Assembly (NCBI RefSeq): GCF_000003195.3
Contig: NC_012870.2
Span: 7,308,501 to 7,372,500, forward strand
Source: Sorghum bicolor
Lineage: Eukaryota; Streptophyta; Magnoliopsida; Poales; Poaceae
Direction: 5' to 3'
Length of the DNA: 64,000 nt
Shown: in pieces, positions 23,700-35,236 of the stretch
Numbering within the stretch: the stretch's first letter is position 1
Layout: the number at the start of each line of letters is the position of its first letter
Made by a program: the position numbers and the translations under genes
The notes under the pieces: model-generated
The model's input: the letters and a program-made list of their open reading frames with translations, nothing else
What the model was told of the DNA's origin: nothing
Database searches by the model: none

Positions 23700-24450
23700 G
23701 GGCCTGTTTGGAATGGAGTTTTTTCACAGGATTTTCAAAGGATTGCTCTTCCTCCATTTTGCTTACGTCATAGCATGTTTGGATTGAAGGAATTGGGCAT
23801 CCCGTTCCAGAGGAAAAATTTCCTTTCCTACACAAAACACAGGAATAGAAACATCCACCACAAACCAAAGTTTTTGCTGATGGCCGAGGCAAGCACGTGG
23901 TGAAGAGAGAGAGAGAGGGTGAGACTGTAGGAGAGAACAGCGTGGCCGAGCAATGGAAACCGGCCACCAACGTCAGCCGTAGCCTTCCGATCCGTGCTCA
24001 TCTCCAAATAGGCAACAACCCAGGAGCCGTCTCTAGCTAGTTAAGTCACTCACCATGGCTTTAACCGAGAGGAGAGAGGGAGCAAGGAAACAAAGCTAGG
24101 AGACGAGGATGACTAGAGGAGAGGAACGACCGGATGAAGAACCATGAAGAGGTAAAGACATAGTACTTTCAAGTAAAAAATACAGTAAAATATAGAAAGT
24201 TAGTTGTGAGCCGGTCATTTAAAGTCAAATGTGCTAAAAATGAAGTTAATCAATCTAGTATTAAGCAATAACATGTTTCTTATCTTATACATATTCTCTA
24301 GTTCATGTGATTGAAATTCCTATGTTCCAAACACCTCTTTTTAACTATTCTTGTAGTTTTGCAATCCTCTGTTTTCGCACTATACCTTTATCATATTCCT
24401 ACGTTTTTTCCCATTCCTCTGTTTTCTATTCCTTTGTTCCAAACAGGCCC
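23700..24450. mobile_element. 751-bp MITE-like element inserted in F-box coding sequence
   Basis: The ends are GGGCCTGTTTGGAA and the exact inverted copy TTCCAAACAGGCCC, with TGA duplicated at 23697-23699 and 24451-24453. Removing the element and one TGA restores the codons for HIDRW, which are conserved in FBD F-box proteins. Three-base duplication and GC-rich terminal repeat fit PIF/Harbinger-type elements, although TGA is not the usual TWA. No transposase frame is present, so it is non-autonomous. Confidence 0.88.
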
Positions 24451-25957
24451 TGATAGATGGATTAATTTTGCAATCAGATCAAAGACAAAGGAACTTATCA
24501 TTGATTTAAATGGTGGTTTCAAGTTATCATTGTCACGTGGTATACACAACATCAGAGAAGAACCATATAGTTTACCTTCACAACTTTTCAGTGCTGACAA
24601 CGTTTCATACTTGCAGTGTCTAGAACTCACTTCTTTGTCTCTTCAACTACCTGCTGATTTCAATGGATTTCTAAACCTTAGGAATCTTACCTTAGTGGAT
24701 GTGAGTATCACTGATAAATATGTTCAGTATATGCTAACGAAATGCAATCATCTCGAGTTTTTTGAGGTTTCCTACTATAGAATGATTACTAGTTTATGGA
24801 TGCCTCATCCTTTGAATCAGCTTAAGCATTTGGTTGTGGATAAATGCCCCTTGCATCGAGTGATAGAGGTGAATTGTAGTCCAACAATACTCGAGTACAC
24901 TGGTCCATGTCCCCATTTATATTTGGTTCAACTTCCAGGCTGAAAAATATATGTTTTAAGTTCATGCCCTGTAATGCTATTCTTGACTACATGGTCACTG
25001 GATTCCCTAGTACTTTGCCAAGTCTCAATACTCTGACCTTACATTGTGCACAATGGAAGGTTAGTGATATGTGCTCTATGGTTCTATTGTTGTTTAATTA
25101 TTTTTATGGCCAAATCGAATACCATCTCTCTGCTCTTTGTTTGTTATGTGTTACAGAGAATTATTTTACCTGGAAATCCTTTCATATTTACTCATCTTCG
25201 GCATTTGAAGTTAGAACTAGTTCTGTATGGCAAGAAAAAGAGAAAGGCTGATGTCCTTGACTATGCTTATCTCTTGGAGGTTGCTCCTTTCATCGAAAAA
25301 TTGGAGCTGCTTGTAAGTTTATCTGCAACTTTCAGGAAACATATCTTGCATATGAACAGATCGGATGCCACCTGTTAGGAAATTGTTAACGCTAGGAATA
25401 TGCTATGGTTTGCAGGTTTTACTTGATTTTGAGTTAAACATATATGTCGTTCTACCTTTTTATGCTTACATAGCACCAAAACTTTTAGTACATTGATTAT
25501 ATGATTATATGATATTATCAGTAGCAAAGGGAAAAAGTTAACAAACATTTAGAGTTGTATTCTTTACCGCTCTTAAACGAGTGCTGTGTCTACTGAATGT
25601 TGGGGCAATGGTCATTTATTTCACAAACAATACTGTCATGACGTGTACTAATCATGTCCATTTTCTTATATGTACATGTTGGGCCTTTTTCACTAGATGT
25701 GGTTGCAATGCCCACGCCGACCATATAGGAAAGAGGACGGTGAGCTAAGGATTCGTCCTCGGCACCAGCACGCGCATCTCAAGTCAGTTCATATCAGCGG
25801 ATTTTTTGGTCACAAAGATCAGGTAGAGTTGGCTCTTCACATCCTTTGCAGTTCCATCATACTCGAGAAGATGGAGATCAGCCCAAGGGTTGAAATAGGT
25901 GACTGCTGCGGGTCAGAAAAACAAATTTATGAGAGGGAACGGTATGCATTGTCATAG

Positions 25958-26845
25958 AGTCGCCACTGAATTTGTTTGCAAGGCGAACCAGCGCAATATT
26001 ATTAATGCAGGAAAGGCATCGTTTTCATGGGGCCCCCCGCTTGACCGTGGCTATGCAAGAGGAGTCCACGGGACCTCGCGACTGGGAGGGAAGTTGTCAC
26101 GCATGCACAAATGCCGTCGCGTGAAGCCTTCTAAAACACGGAAAAAGTGACTGACCTTCTCAGATGTCATGGCCGATGTAGAGATGGATAGTTAAACTTC
26201 TTGCATATAGGCTTATTTCACTCTTGATAGTTCAGAAATCGCTGAGTGGAATAGATGTTGTGAATCGGTAAACACTCTTGTTGGTCCTCATGCACAATTC
26301 ATCAGAAGTTCTGAAGTTGCTCGGAATTTTTGTAAACTCCTTGCAGGCTTATTCTGAATTTTCTCAGAACTTAAATACATGCCATGAATAAATATATATT
26401 GTTTCTGATGCATGCATAGTTTCATTTGTACGTTTGTTCTGTGGGTTTATCCGAAGAAGTAACAGAATCATAATGTAACTCTGTTATATGGCATCTAAAG
26501 AATGATTGCCTCACTTGCATAGATGGTTTTTTTTTTTTGATTCATGCATAGATGATGTTGAAACTAGTGCAACTGTTATGCTTGAGAGCTCCCAGACCTA
26601 CTAAACGAAACACACGCCTCAGCTCAAATTCGAGCTTTCTTGGGCTCTTGGGGCCTATTTCTTCGGACTTTTGGGCCGGACCTGTTTCGTTTCCAAAGAC
26701 TGGCCCGGCGGCCGCACAACCGGAGAGCGCCGCGTTCGTCCATCCCGACCGTCTCCGGTGGCTGGTACACTCCGCTTCTCCCTACCTCGTCTTCATCTCC
26801 CTCGCTCGCTCATACCCTCACCCCTAGCTAATCCGTTTCAGAGAC
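25958..26845. other. Spacer between two F-box pseudogenes
   Basis: The open text after the FBD domain (25960-26150) may be residual 3' exon sequence, but no motif is recognisable. The remainder is AT-rich to 26600, then GC-rich leader-like sequence before the next F-box ATG at 26846. Confidence 0.4.
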
Positions 26846-27534
26846 ATGGACTGCCCTAATCTCAAGAGGGGCGCGGCGGCGGCGGTGCCGGTGCCGTGCC
26901 TCGCAGAAGACGCCATCTTGGAGATCCTCGAGCGCGCCCCCGTCCGGTCCATCCACAGATTCAAGTGCGTCTCGCAACGCTGGTGCGACCTCATCTCCGA
27001 CCCCGTCCACCGCAAGCGGTTCCCCCAGGCCCTAGAAGGCTTCTTCCGCACTCCGCAGCGACGCCGATGGCGACTATTTCCACGGGAAATTCATCAGTCT
27101 GCCGGGGATCACCGCGCCCCTTTTCAACCCTTCCATCTCCTTCCTGACGAAGCTGCCCGGGAATAAGAACATCAGGCTCCTGCATTCCTGCAACGGGCTC
27201 CTCCTCTTTGGGCACGGCGCAGGACAATGGGATCTCACTAGATGGCAGACGGGGCTACATTGTGTGCAACCCCACCACTGAGCAATGGGTGGCCGTGCCC
27301 AGCGCCGGTTGTCCCTCTCCAACTGACAATGCGCCTACCTACGTCGTCTTTGACCCAGCCATCTCGCCACACTTTCACTTGTTCCACCTCTGGGATAATG
27401 TTAATCTTGGCATGATTGAGGTGCGCACCTATTCGTCTGAAACCGGGATGTGGATCAACTGCACAAGCAAGCAGAGGAAATGGCAAGTGGGAGGTGGATG
27501 GAAACTATGGCTTAAGGTTAATGCCAGAAGCTGA
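26846..27534 (+). pseudogene. F-box protein, frameshifted remnant
   Basis: The N-terminus carries an F-box (VPCLAEDAILEILERAPVRS then FKCVSQRWCDLISDP). The frame then shifts near 27054-27058 to text that continues the same family (DADGDYFHGKFISLPGITAP, LLHSCNGLLLFG), and shifts again near 27205-27212 to GRRGYIVCNPTTEQWVAVPS and onward to a stop at 27532-27534. Two frame changes within one exon make a functional protein unlikely. Beyond the stop, text such as AYDMDSKKVHALRSL (about 27537-27660) hints at an internal deletion. Intact relatives are SCF substrate receptors with an F-box-associated domain. Confidence 0.8.
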
Positions 27535-28244
27535 TAGCATATGACATGGACAGTAAGAAAGTGCATGCTCTCCGCTCTCTCACACAGTCGTCGGCTTTGT
27601 ATTCCATATGTATATGTCCCCTATTACTCGGAGTTGTTGTGCTTGCTAATAAGCAATGAGTTCTTGCTTTTGTGGGGTACTCGTGGGGACATTCAGCAGG
27701 ATTTGATCTCCTGCAGGCATGGGGGAGCTAGCGACCTGGTTATCTGGAGTCCATTATAAGTAACTGATACATTGTGCTTCTGATTTGGAATTTTGGATTT
27801 GTTTCCTTCTTATGCTTTTGGTCAATAACTAGACCGTTGAGGGACCATAAATACAATTTTACATTGCGGGCGAACCTGAGTTTCGTTACTAGAAGCAACT
27901 ACTAAAACACTAGCAGCAACAAGGGACAAAAAAAACATATATGCCTGCTGTCTTCAAGGTGGTGTAAACCAATTTGTGATAATAGCATCGAGGTTTCAAG
28001 TGCTACCTTCTGCATTCCAGAATTATAATCCGTATATACCCCTTCTTTGCTTGAGCTTACTAGTGAGTGATTGCTGTGAGATTTTTTATTTATTCCCTCA
28101 GTCCTGCATGTGCTTATTTATGCTGAACAAATAAATCTTCTATATGTTGGAAACAATGCATGCACCAGAACGGTTTAAACTTAAATCTGTCATATTAAAC
28201 TCAAAACTGCCCAATTATATAGTTTCCGGACCATATATTATCTA
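27535..28244. other. 3' remnant and spacer
   Basis: Decayed 3' coding remnant of the preceding F-box pseudogene to about 27660, then AT-rich sequence without recognised features. Confidence 0.4.
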
Positions 28245-28483
28245 CTCTCTCCGTCCCATTAAGAATGTAGTTATCTCTCTTTGATGAGTCAATCAATGTC
28301 AGATTTGACCAAATATATACAAAAGGTACTAATGTTTATAATGTATAATAAGTATCATTATATTAACCAAATACAGTTTTATAATAAACCTATGTTGGTG
28401 ATACTATTTTCTATAAACTCAGTCCAACTTTAGACAATTTGACTAAATTCAAACTTAGTATTACATTCTTTTTGGGAATGATG
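28245..28483. mobile_element. Diverged Stowaway-like MITE
   Basis: The left end is CTCTCTCCGTCCCATTAAGA; the right end is decayed but keeps inverted TTACATTCTTTTTGGGA. TA lies on both sides (28243-28244 and 28484-28485). The interior has the usual TTTGACCAAAT text. Confidence 0.65.
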
Positions 28484-28485
28484 TA

Positions 28486-29026
28486 GTGTGCTTAGCTGGA
28501 ACCTTGTCATAGCCTCATAAAGAGACTATGGAGTTATGTGGACTGTGGGCAGAGCAGAACTTTCTCATAGGTGCTGATTACTTGCATCTAGTTTGGCAAC
28601 TAGACAGAATATCGAACTGATATTTGTGTATAGCCAATGGTCTTGGTAGAGCTGTCAATAGCTGAACAGCGATTTTTTTTCCTTGGAAGATCCTTAGTGG
28701 GTAAAAAGTTAGTGAAGTGGCATAATCTGTGGAGACTAGCACTCTCTGACTCTGTCTATGTTACTTTGGATAGGATTCTTTTGTTTGTTAGTTCATGTGA
28801 ATTTGGGCCCGGTTCTCTTAATCTCCCTTAGCTGATAATCTTCAATAAGCGTGGTAAACAATCTGATCAGTCTAGGATCCCCCTGATTGTTGCTTTTGTC
28901 TTTCACCTCTCTGATTAAACTGAAATATCCTCCAATCATTATAGGTAACTTTGACATTTGACCGCATTTCTGTCATTCTTTAATTCTTTGATAAAGTCCC
29001 TTGACCACTCATGTTCAGCTGGCCCA
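28486..29026. other. Spacer with no recognised gene
   Basis: Intermediate base composition, with short frames only. No repeat borders were seen. Confidence 0.4.
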
Positions 29027-29028
29027 TA

Positions 29029-29249
29029 CTACCTTCGTTTCAAAATAACTGTCGTTTGCGCTTTTCAAGAAACAAATTTGACTAAATTTATATTAAAAAT
29101 ATTAATATTTATGATATTATTGCAAAAATCTTTGAATCTAGTTTTTTAACAAATTTATTTGGAGATACAAATATTGAACGTGTTTACTATAAATCAAGCC
29201 AAACTTGTGGTACGGAAAAAAAAAAGATAGTTAATTTAGAACGGAGTGA
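29029..29249. mobile_element. Diverged Stowaway-like MITE
   Basis: The left end is CTACCTTCGTTTCAAAATAACT and the right end the inverted AGTTAATTTAGAACGGAG. TA lies at 29027-29028 and 29250-29251. The arms still pair over about 20 bases with mismatches. Confidence 0.62.
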
Positions 29250-29775
29250 TATATAATTATCGACTCCACCTAAAATTACTCAATATGTCTCATACCAATC
29301 TCTATGAAATATGTCCCCAGCGAGTGGGTTGGACGCGAGTGAGTGGGCCGGATCGAAGTGAGTGGACTGAGACGGTTGGGCTGAATTGAATAGGCTGGAC
29401 AAAAAAAGACTAGAAATTTTGTCTTTTTATTATTAGAAATAGATAAGGTAAAGAAAGATAAAGATAAAGATATGACCCTAGATAATAAGGACAAATAGAT
29501 CTCTCTGAGCCTCAATAAACTGAATAGGAATAGGAATCCTAATTTAAATCGTGTTTCTTTATATACAACATATAGTATATGATAGCTAGGAGTACTAATC
29601 CTAATCTAAATAGATCTCTTCAATTTTGAGTAATTTGAATAAGAATCCTAATTCAAAACTTTTTGTTTGAGAATCAGCTTTTATATTTTTCCAAACTGTT
29701 TTTGCATGAAACCACTTTTTCTATGGTTTCCGTTTATGTTTTGCAACTGCATTTTTTCCAGCTGTTTCCGATTTA
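29250..29775. other. AT-rich spacer
   Basis: Includes a GAGTGAGTGGGCCGG-type imperfect repeat around 29320-29380. No gene is recognisable. Confidence 0.4.
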
Positions 29776-30103
29776 GGGCTTGTTTGGCACAGCTCAACTT
29801 CATTAGTAAAGCTGTTTTTTTAGAAAATAGCTTCATGAGTGACTTTCTAGATGAAGTTGAGCTGTGTTTGGGAAAAAGTGTTTGGCAAAATAGCTTCCCA
29901 ACTACTTCATGTATAGTTGAGAGAGAGAAATGAGGGAGAGAGCTGCAATAAGCTAGTTTTTTCAGCTTCATCCCAACTTATGTCTTTGTGAGAGGAGGAG
30001 AAAAACAGCTTCACCCATGAAGCTGTTTTGGAAATAAGTGTTTGACAAAAAAAACAGCTCACAACAGCTCATGAAGCTGTTGTGAGCTGTACCAAACAGA
30101 CCC
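29776..30103. mobile_element. Tourist-like MITE with TTA target duplication
   Basis: A 328-bp element with ends GGGCTTGTTTGGCACAGCTC and, inverted, GGGTCTGTTTGGTACAGCTC. TTA occurs at 29773-29775 and 30104-30106. The interior repeats AAGCTGTTTT and GCTTCATGA words on both arms. Confidence 0.92.
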
Positions 30104-31401
30104 TTAGAGGAAATAATAGTATAGATATAAAGTACTGTAGAAAAAAATAGGATCTCAATCTAGGAGAAGCCTTGGTCACCAGGCCATTGCGAGAACGTAG
30201 TGTCTTTGAGTCCAAATCTTTTTTTTTGAAACTCTTTGAGTCCAAATCTGATTCCACACCCATCGATTCTTCGTTTTGATTTCGATTTTTCTAAGAGTTC
30301 TAGGATTTATTTTATTTTGTTTTTTAGTATGATATTATTAGCCATGGCCAAGTCGGTGCTACCCTTTCGCTTGTCTTATAAGCCTTATTTTTTCTGTCAG
30401 CCAATAATGTTTTTCTCTCACGATAACAACGAACAATATTTTCAACCATGACTAAAAGAATTGCATGTTTCCTTTTATATGCATGTATATAGTGTATATA
30501 CGAAATACTATCCCCCTATATCTGTATAACTATAAAAAATGCACGCAAATGGATCAAAAGGGAAGAGGAGCCCACTGTTTTCCAAACTGCATGATTAAAG
30601 TGGTGCTTCAATAACTAGAACTCTTTTATTTATTTATTTATGTTGAAAAAAAAAGAACTATAAATACTAGATATTTTTTCTCTCCCGTTGTAACACGGGC
30701 ATATTTACTAGTATTTATTAACAAACAATTGTTAAATATATTTTCATAATAAGTTTATTCAGAGATTCAAAATGACACTTATTTTTGGTGTGAGTAGTTT
30801 GGAGGAGCTCTCTCAGACAAGACTGAAACTAGTTTGGAGGAGCTGTCTCGGACAAGACTTTACTGTAGCTTGGAGCTGCAGTTGATTCTGATCTGGCTGC
30901 TAACTCCAAACAGACTTTACTGTAGTTAGGAACTGTGATCTTTCTCACCTAAAAAGTTTTCACCCATCCCATCGAAATTTTAGACACATACATAAAGTAT
31001 TAAATATAGATAAAAAAATAAACTAATTACACAGTTTGATTGAAAATCACGAAACAAATCTTTTAAGTCTAGTTAGTCTATAATTAGCCTTAAGTGCTAC
31101 ATAACCTACATGAGCTAATGATGGATTAATTAGGTTTAACAAATTCATCTCGCAGTTTTCACGTGAGTTATGTAATTAGTTTTTTATTAATATCCAAACA
31201 TCCCTCCTGACATCTTACGAATATTTGATATGACACCTAAAATTTTTTCACTCTCGAAGTAATGCCACATAAGCTGCAGTTGCAGCCGCAACTATCAGTC
31301 TATCACACGTGTTAACTCCAGACGAACAGCTGCAATCTCTATTCTCTATCACAAAGACATGTCTATCTCTATATCATGTCACGCGTGCGGAAGGTTAATG
31401 T
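30104..31401. other. Repeat-rich AT spacer
   Basis: Holds a third copy of the GTTCGTTTGG dispersed repeat (about 30360-30455) and, at 30950-31250, decayed text of the GGCCTTGTTTAG MITE family (CATAAAGTATTAAATATAGA, GTCTAGTTAGTCTATAATTA). No gene is seen. Confidence 0.5.
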
Positions 31402-31633
31402 CTTGTTTACTTTCAAAAAATTTTACAAAATAAGCATAGTAGCATTTTCGTTTGTATTTAATAAATATTATCTAATTATGAACTAACTAGGCTCAAAAGA
31501 TTTGTCTCGTCAATTTCGATCAAACTTTGCAATTAATTTTTATTTTTATCTATATTTATGCATACGTCTAAAGATTCGATATGACGAAGAATCTGAGAAA
31601 TTTTGCAAAATTTTTAAAACTAAAAAAAACCCC
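31402..31633. mobile_element. Decayed GGCCTTGTTTAG-family MITE
   Basis: The left end is degraded (GTCTTGTTTACTTTC), the body is typical (GAACTAACTAGGCTCAAAAG, AAGATTCGATATGACGAAGA), and the right end is almost lost (AAAACTAAAAAAAACCCC). Confidence 0.65.
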
Positions 31634-32405
31634 GCACGGACTAGCAACAGAGAAGTAGCAGGCCCGTGAACCCCTCTGAGCCCACCGAGGCCACAATCCA
31701 TCAGAACGTCTGAACCCGCGACATGGAGATGTCAAACTGTCGAAAGCATCGTCAGAATTCAGACAGTGGAGACACGCAGACCGCAGGGAACCCGGCCTCT
31801 CAAACGGCAGACGTCCCAGGGCCAGTACAAATGCCGCCGCTGCGGTTGCTGCACCAGCACCACGAGAGCCGGCAATCCCATGCATCGCAGCATCACACTC
31901 GCGCAAACAAACAACACGCGACAGACCAAACCAAACCACTGCATCAACAAGATTGTACCACTGGGCTGAAGACGATTGTACATTCTGTTCCTAGGTGTAG
32001 CCACTTTTACAGGCACTTTCCTGCCTTATGCCTTCTTCTCCGATCCAATCCCCCTAACACCATTTCTCAGACATACAACTGCAGCTCAATGTTACTACAC
32101 TGCAACCACAGGATGGGGCCCTAACACAGGATGATGAACACAAAAGAGAAATCGAAACTACAAAACTAGAGTATTTGATTTGATGAGGCACTCTCCCTTT
32201 CTCCATCGACGCGATAAGTTTCCTTCTGTCACCATTGATTTGATTCTTCTGAAAGAGCTAGCTAACTGACTCTCTCTCCCCCCAACTGTTAGAAGCAGAA
32301 AATATGTACAGACACTAGGCTCTTCTTCTTGTTGTTGTTGTCCTCCCTTCCTCTAGGGGAAGGAGGGTGACTATAGAAGCGATCTTGAATTGATAGCCTG
32401 AAAGA
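31634..32405. other. 3' flank of the WRKY gene
   Basis: Spacer and probable 3' UTR of the minus-strand WRKY gene. Open frames around 31700-32100 on both strands show no known domain. A GTTGTTGTT tract lies near 32330. Confidence 0.4.
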
Positions 32406-34290
32406 TCAGGCTGGTTGGGCTAGAACTCGGTTGTGGTTGTGGTCACCTTCATAGGTAACAATCAGCATCGAGGGGTCGTCCACGCACCTCTCGACATGCT
32501 TCCTCGCGGGGCACCCTCTCACGCTGCTACACTTGTAATAACCCCTGCAAGGCAGAGAGCTTGTGAGTATTTGTGATCTGCATATTTGACAAAGGTACAA
32601 GACAGTGATCTGTGTTGCAAAAGTGGTAGCCAGTTGTAACCTTCCTCGGATTGCAACAGGTGTGCCACCATAATTAGAACAGGTTTCTTTCAAACCACAT
32701 GTATGCTCAGTAAGCAGTATGCTTATTGTAAAATACGAAACAAAACTGAATAACTTGATTAGAAGCCAAACGACCCAATGCTATAAGCAGCATCTAAAGA
32801 GTAGGGGGAACACTTGTTCAGACAGATTTTTCATATCAGTAATCCTTTGTGGTGCGTGCTTCCATGCGAGATCATGCATTCCAGAATATGGAAAGGAGAA
32901 ATACTAACTTTGAACTCAACAGAAATGGTAGTCGTATACTCGTATGCAACTAAAATAGCATCAAGTCAGTGGGTACAACTACACTATAAATTAGCAAGTG
33001 CCAAATCGATATAAGCAGATATCATTAAATATGGACCGCATATACTCTAGTAAGAAACACTTCAAATTCACACAAAAAAGATTAAAAGTGTCACAGATGG
33101 ACAAGTATTCAGTACCTAGGATGTGGGGATCCCTTAATTGGCTTCTGCCCATACTTCCTCCACGAGAACTCATCAGCTGGGATGTCTGCAACCTTGTTGC
33201 TTATTGCAGGGACCTTGATGGACCTCCTTATCCTAAGCTTCCTGAAATTACATAGAAAAATATGATTTTTAGAAACAAATTTAAAAACCATAATGCTAGT
33301 AGTCACCTATCAGTTTATAACCAAGAATTCCAACCTTTTCTTTGAACAATGGCACCGGCTCCCGGTAGTGCACCGACCACCCCCATCCTCCCTACCAGCG
33401 CACCTTTTCCTATGCACCAGGCCCATCTCCGGTGTGCTAGATGTCTGAGAGCCACTAACTAGCTGGAATGGCCTGCTGGCCCGGCTTCCATCCAAACTCG
33501 CAAGAGTCCCTTCCATGCTCAGAGACGAAAGGAAGGAGCGAGACGATGACGCTGTGCAATTCGAGCTATCAAACTTGAGATTCACACCCTTACCACCACC
33601 ACCACCGCTTAAGCTACCACCCTGATCACCAAGATTGCTCCTCTTCATCATCTCGTTCTGAATCTTCATCTGATGCATGAGCTGAAACCTCTGGTAGCTC
33701 TGGTTCTGCTGGAGGAAATGAAGGTGAGCAGCGGGCAATGCCGGGGTAGGCGTCCCTGCAGGAGGCGCAACCGACACCGGCTGGACCATCTGGACCGGAG
33801 GGGCCTTGGACGGCAGCCCCTCCAGACCGGCAGCCGGGTTCTCTAGCAGTAACCTCTTGGGGAACTGGGTAGGGATCCTGACAGGATCCTTAGACGACGA
33901 GCCCTCCATCTGGTGGTACCTCGGGAACAGCTGGAGGCCAGTGATCGGGCTCGGGCTGGGCGTCTTGGCCACAGTGGCGGCGGCGGCGGCGGCCACCGCA
34001 GAGCTCTCGAGGAAGAGGTTGCTGTCGAAGATGGGCAGGGGCTTCTTGATCTTCCTGACCCTAGCGTGGCCCTGCAGCTGCAGGCCATTGCCGTTGGAGT
34101 TGGAGTTGGAGTTGGTGAGCTTGGCCGTCAGGGAGCCGAACTTGGCGACGGCCTCCCCGGTGGCAGCCATGAGGTCCTTGCTGGGGACGAGCTGGCCGTG
34201 CGGGTTGGAGAGGAGCGCCAGCACCCGGTGGCAGCTCTGCACTGCGGTCCTTCGGGCCTCCTCCATCTCCTGAATGGACGACGGCCCCAT
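32406..34290 (-). CDS. WRKY transcription factor, group IId, 406 aa
   Basis: Three exons (34290-33335, 33241-33116, 32544-32406) on the minus strand join in frame. The N-terminus has the group IId pattern: a helical [18 protein letters not shown] segment, then [12 protein letters not shown] and [11 protein letters not shown], corresponding to the HARF/calmodulin-binding region. Next come long Ser/Gly/Gln-rich stretches and the Zn-cluster start [20 protein letters not shown]. The WRKY domain has WRKYGQK at 346-352 and a C-X5-C-X23-H-X-H finger (C366, C372, H396, H398). The intron between PR and GYYKC is the position conserved in this group. Members bind W-boxes in the nucleus and act in defence and stress signalling. 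An acceptor-like TTGCAG precedes GGAGGGCGGAATGG, so there is probably a 5'-UTR intron; I start at the ATG at 34288-34290. Confidence 0.94.
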
Positions 34291-35215
34291 TCCGCCCTCC
34301 CTGCAACCAAACAATCACTGACTGAAATCAAACCACTGCCTGAGCAGCACACAGAGCAATATAATCTCTTGCGGTGACAGCACAAGCATTCCGCTCCGTA
34401 CACAAAAGTAAAATACAGTGACAAAGGTTGATACGCGCGCGGTGGCTCTAATCATTCCATGCCATAAAAGATTTGCAAGCCTCCCTAGATTTGCAGCCTG
34501 AATAAAAAAAAAGAAGGTAGCAGCAGATTCCCACAATGATGAGGCACATGAAGGCGGCATTTCGGCGACCGGGTAAGCTAAAATTGGGCATTCGAGCACG
34601 GGAACATGGCGCTTAAATGGTCCAAATCAGTACTAAAACTAGGCAACATGACAAGCCAAGCCAACAAACACCTGAGACCTAAGCGACGCCGCTATCAGGG
34701 GGAAAAAAAGGCCAGGAGCCATCGCCGCCACCACCACCACCACCACCCTGCTGCTCTTCTCCCTCTCCCCCCTCCGCCGTAAAATACAACCACTGAAAAA
34801 TATCAAAGATGGGAAACCCTACGCCAGCAAGCAATCGGCTGCTTCGCGCCCCCCATCCATGGGCACCAGGCTAAAGCTCGGCACCAAATCGGCAGGGGAG
34901 GGAGCAGCAGAGCACGTACGCGCATGCAAAAAACCGACCAGAGAAGGAGCAGGAGAAGAAGGTCGCAAACCTCTCCGAGTAGCGAAGCCCCGCGGCCTCG
35001 CCTGGTGTGGCGACGACGAGCTCGGGGACGGGGAGGGTGGAGGCCTGCTGGAGGAGGACAGGGACGCTCTCGTCTCGCTCTCCCCTCGGCTGGTAGCCTG
35101 GTTCCAAGCCAAAGGAGCAGCAGCCCAGCCCCCCCCCGCCCGTGGTCCGTCTGCGGAAGTGCGAAGTGGTATGTGAGTCCAGGGCCCGGCGCTCGGCAGA
35201 GTGGAGTGAGCGACG
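34291..35215 (-). promoter_or_regulatory. 5' leader region of the WRKY gene
   Basis: Presumed 5' UTR with an intron whose acceptor abuts the coding exon near 34301. The upstream leader exon probably lies in the GC-rich part (34860-35210). A CAC trinucleotide run lies near 34725-34748. Several open frames on both strands are not supported as genes. Confidence 0.45.
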
Positions 35216-35217
35216 AT

Positions 35218-35236
35218 TTATATATATATATATAAT
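35218..35236 (-). promoter_or_regulatory. TATA-box region of the WRKY gene made of a TA repeat
   Basis: A TA dinucleotide tract of about eight units, followed on the minus strand by AAATCGTCGCTC. It is the only TATA-like sequence upstream of the leader and lies where transcription of the WRKY mRNA would start (about 35185-35195). Confidence 0.5.

Larger units (their letters stand above)
22384..25957 (+). pseudogene. F-box/LRR/FBD protein, disrupted
   Basis: The ancestral exons can be traced: 22384 (or inner ATG 22492)-22537, 23208-23341, 23427-23699, 24451-25059, 25157-25312 and 25697-25957. They encode an F-box (VSLSNLPRDILSQILSQLPI then VRTSVLSREWKYVW), FBD-family text (HIDRWINFAIRSKTKELIID), leucine-rich segments (LECLELTSLSL-like) and an FBD domain (HLKSVHISGFFGHKDQVELA). 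Intact relatives are substrate receptors of SCF ubiquitin ligases. Three lesions break it: a 1-nt-type frameshift between MEVK and GYANHI (about 23668-23680), a 751-bp MITE inside the HIDRW codons, and a second frameshift near 24907 (between EYTGP and PFIFGSTSR). The splice junctions around the lesions are still good, so decay seems fairly recent. Alternatively the first exon is unrelated and the gene begins at the ATG at 23255. Confidence 0.85.
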
